A stretch of 6,378 bases of DNA, from positions 1 through 6,378 of the forward strand of contig DIUD01000040.1 in NCBI GenBank assembly GCA_002428225.1, written 5' to 3'. The notes below the pieces were generated by a model. That model was not told the origin of the DNA and ran no database searches. It saw only the letters and a list, made by a program, of their open reading frames with translations. Source of the stretch: Roseovarius sp. UBA6167. GTDB taxonomy: Bacteria; Pseudomonadota; Alphaproteobacteria; Rhodobacterales; Rhodobacteraceae. The translations under genes were made by a program, and so were the position numbers. Below, in pieces: positions 4,256 to 6,378 of this stretch. Numbering within the stretch: position 1 is the stretch's first letter; each line of letters begins with the position of its first letter.

Positions 4256-6378
4256 ATGACCCGCTTTGCCGCCCCGATCGCCGAACAGATCTGGAACATG
4301 AAATACCGCCTCAAGGCGGCCGACGGCACGCCCGTGGATGCCAGTGTCGAGGATACCTGGCGGCGCATCGCGCGGGCGCTGGCCGAGGTAGAGGCGGAGC
4401 CCGCGCAATGGGAAGAGCGGTTTTACGAGGCGCTGGAGGATTTCAGATTCCTGCCCGCGGGCCGGATCACCGCCGGGGCGGGCACGGGCCGCAAGGTCAC
4501 GCTCTTCAACTGTTTCGTCATGGGCACGATCCCCGATGACATGGGCGGCATTTTCGACCACCTGCGCGAGGCGGCGCTGACCATGCAGCAGGGCGGCGGG
4601 ATCGGCTATGATTTCTCGACCATCCGGCCCAGGGGGGCCGCGGTGCGCGGCGTCTCGGCGGATGCAAGCGGGCCGCTCTCGTTCATGGATGTGTGGGACG
4701 CGATGTGCCGCACGATCATGAGCGCGGGCTCGCGCCGGGGCGCGATGATGGCCACGATGCGCTGCGACCACCCCGATATCGAGTCCTTCATCGCCGCCAA
4801 GTCGGACCCCGCGCGCCTGCGGAATTTCAACCTCTCGGTGCTGGTGAGCGATGCCTTCATGGCGGCGCTTCAGGCGGATGGTGCCTGGGACTTGCAGTTC
4901 GATGGAAAGGTTTACCACACCGTGCAGGCGCGCGACCTGTGGAACCGGATCATGCAGGCCACCTATGATTATGCCGAGCCCGGGGTGATCTTCATCGACC
5001 GGATCAATCAGGCCAACAATCTGAGTTATATAGAAAATATTTCGGCCACCAACCCTTGCGGCGAACAGCCGCTGCCGCCTTACGGCGCCTGCCTGCTGGG
5101 TTCGATCAACCTTGCCAAGCTGGTGATCGACCCGTTCGGGCCGCGCGCGCGGCTTGATGCGGCGGCGCTCAAGGATCTGGTGCGCGTGGCGGTGCGGATG
5201 ATGGATAACGTGGTGGATGTCAGCCGCTTTCCCCTGCCGCAGCAGGCCGGGGAGGCGCGCGCGAAGCGGCGGATCGGGCTTGGCGTCACCGGGCTTGCCG
5301 ATGCGCTGGCGATGGTGGGGCTGCGCTATGGCGCAGACAAGGCGGTGCGCCAGACCGAAATCTGGATGCACAAGATCGCCGTCGCGGCCTATCTCGCCTC
5401 GGTCGATCTGGCGCGCGAAAAGGGGGCATTTCCGCTGTTCGACGCGGAAAAATACCTTGCTTCGGGCACGATGCAGACCATGGACGAGACGGTGCGCGAG
5501 GCGGTGGCGCGCCACGGTATCCGCAACGCGCTTTTGACGAGCGTCGCGCCGACCGGCACGATCAGCCTCTATGCGGGCAATGTCAGCAGCGGGATCGAGC
5601 CGGTCTTTGCCCATGCCTATACCCGCAAGGTGCTGCAAAAGGACGGATCGCGCACCGAGGAGGAGGTGGTCGATTACGCCGTGGCCATGTGGCGCGGGAT
5701 GATGGGCGATGCGCCCTTGCCCGACTGGTTCGTCACCGCGCAGGATCTGACGCCCGAGGATCACCTGCGGATGCAGGCGGCGGCGCAGAAATGGGTGGAC
5801 AGCAGCATCTCGAAAACCATCAACTGCCCGCCCGACATAAGTTTCGAGGCATTTCGCGATGTCTATCTGCAAGCCTACGAATCGGGCTGCAAGGGCTGCA
5901 CCACCTATCGCCCGAACGATGTGACGGGCAGCGTTCTCAGCGTTTCGGAGACCGCGGAAAAGCAGCCCGGACAGGTGGGCGACATGCCGTCGCAGGGCGG
6001 CGAAGTGATCTACATGGCCGACCCGCTCGACCGCCCCGCCGAGCTTGAAGGCGCCACCTACAAGCTGAAATGGCCCGACAGCAACCACGCGATCTATGTC
6101 ACCGTCAACGACATCGTGCTGAACGGGCACCGGCGGCCCTTCGAGGTGTTCATCAACTCCAAGAACATGGAGCATTTTGCCTGGACCGTGGCGCTGACGC
6201 GGATGATCTCGGCGGTGTTCCGGCGCGGCGGCGATGTCAGCTTCGTGGTCGAAGAGCTGAAGGCGGTCTTCGATCCGCGCGGCGGCGCCTGGATGCAGGG
6301 GCGCTATGTGCCCTCGATCCTCGCGGCCATCGGCGGGGTGATCGAGCGGCACATGATCGCCACCGGCTTCCTGGCAGG
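4256..6378 (+). CDS. nrdJ: Adenosylcobalamin-dependent (class II) ribonucleotide reductase, 3' end outside window
   Basis: NrdJ reduces ribonucleotides to deoxyribonucleotides using a thiyl radical made from adenosylcobalamin, so it needs no oxygen and no separate radical-generating subunit. The frame is open from 4256 to the right edge (707 codons) without a stop. Active-site residues are in place: Cys86 (FNCFVMG) and Cys279 (YGACLLGSINL) form the redox pair, and NPCGEQPL supplies Asn266, thiyl Cys268 and Glu270. APTGTISLYAGN (Pro432-Thr435) is the substrate phosphate loop. GCKGCTTYR has a CxxC (545, 548). From about residue 590 a C-terminal domain resembling the TSCPD domain of B12-dependent reductases begins (RPAELEGATYKLKW onward). 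The missing end probably includes a cysteine-rich tail that re-reduces the active site. The ATG is supported by GAGGA (4244-4248) 7 nt upstream. An in-frame ATG at 4220 would add a proline-rich MSGLPPPPEDPP and lacks a good ribosome-binding site. No B12 riboswitch is visible. Confidence 0.95.
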   Translation, partial: MTRFAAPIAEQIWNMKYRLKAADGTPVDASVEDTWRRIARALAEVEAEPAQWEERFYEALEDFRFLPAGRITAGAGTGRKVTLFNCFVMGTIPDDMGGIFDHLREAALTMQQGGGIGYDFSTIRPRGAAVRGVSADASGPLSFMDVWDAMCRTIMSAGSRRGAMMATMRCDHPDIESFIAAKSDPARLRNFNLSVLVSDAFMAALQADGAWDLQFDGKVYHTVQARDLWNRIMQATYDYAEPGVIFIDRINQANNLSYIENISATNPCGEQPLPPYGACLLGSINLAKLVIDPFGPRARLDAAALKDLVRVAVRMMDNVVDVSRFPLPQQAGEARAKRRIGLGVTGLADALAMVGLRYGADKAVRQTEIWMHKIAVAAYLASVDLAREKGAFPLFDAEKYLASGTMQTMDETVREAVARHGIRNALLTSVAPTGTISLYAGNVSSGIEPVFAHAYTRKVLQKDGSRTEEEVVDYAVAMWRGMMGDAPLPDWFVTAQDLTPEDHLRMQAAAQKWVDSSISKTINCPPDISFEAFRDVYLQAYESGCKGCTTYRPNDVTGSVLSVSETAEKQPGQVGDMPSQGGEVIYMADPLDRPAELEGATYKLKWPDSNHAIYVTVNDIVLNGHRRPFEVFINSKNMEHFAWTVALTRMISAVFRRGGDVSFVVEELKAVFDPRGGAWMQGRYVPSILAAIGGVIERHMIATGFLA

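Noticed and set aside
4211..6352. A 713-codon open frame on the minus strand, antisense to nrdJ.
   Set aside because: It mirrors the strong third-position GC bias of nrdJ. Its product is rich in His, Arg and Asp with no recognisable domain, while the plus strand has every class II reductase motif.

Overview
The window looks like an ordinary core-chromosome stretch of a GC-rich alphaproteobacterium, most likely a Rhodobacterales (Roseobacter/Rhodobacter-type) member. The basis is the strong G/C third-position bias in every gene, a DUF1489 protein (a family I know mainly from alphaproteobacteria), a cobalamin-dependent class II ribonucleotide reductase of the alphaproteobacterial type, and a peptidyl-tRNA hydrolase with an Ala/Pro-rich tail ending in SPMQKLMDRFR. 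The genus cannot be fixed from what is visible.

Layout, left to right: (1) the 3' three quarters of trpB (+), cut by the left edge; (2) pth (-), convergent with trpB across only 18 bp; (3) a small FkbM-type SAM methyltransferase (+), divergent from pth across 74 bp; (4) proA (+), 84 bp downstream of the methyltransferase and with a good sigma70-like promoter of its own; (5) a DUF1489 gene (-) with a TTG start, convergent with proA across a 67-bp gap holding inverted repeats; (6) nrdJ (+), divergent from the DUF1489 gene across 99 bp and cut by the right edge. The nrdJ frame is open from 4256 to the last base with all key catalytic motifs, and has no stop in the window because its 3' end lies outside.

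The strands alternate (+ - + + - +), so most genes appear to be single transcription units rather than one operon. The genes cover separate housekeeping jobs: tryptophan synthesis (trpB), rescue of peptidyl-tRNA during translation (pth), proline synthesis (proA) and dNTP supply (nrdJ). Two are less understood: the orphan methyltransferase and the DUF1489 protein.

I found no tRNA or rRNA gene, insertion sequence, CRISPR array, prophage gene or defence system, and nothing that I would call a new system. The points most worth checking are a NrdR-like half-palindrome over the putative nrdJ -10 element, a short AT-rich rare-codon patch just before the nrdJ radical-site motif, and the shared control region between nrdJ and the uncharacterised DUF1489 gene.
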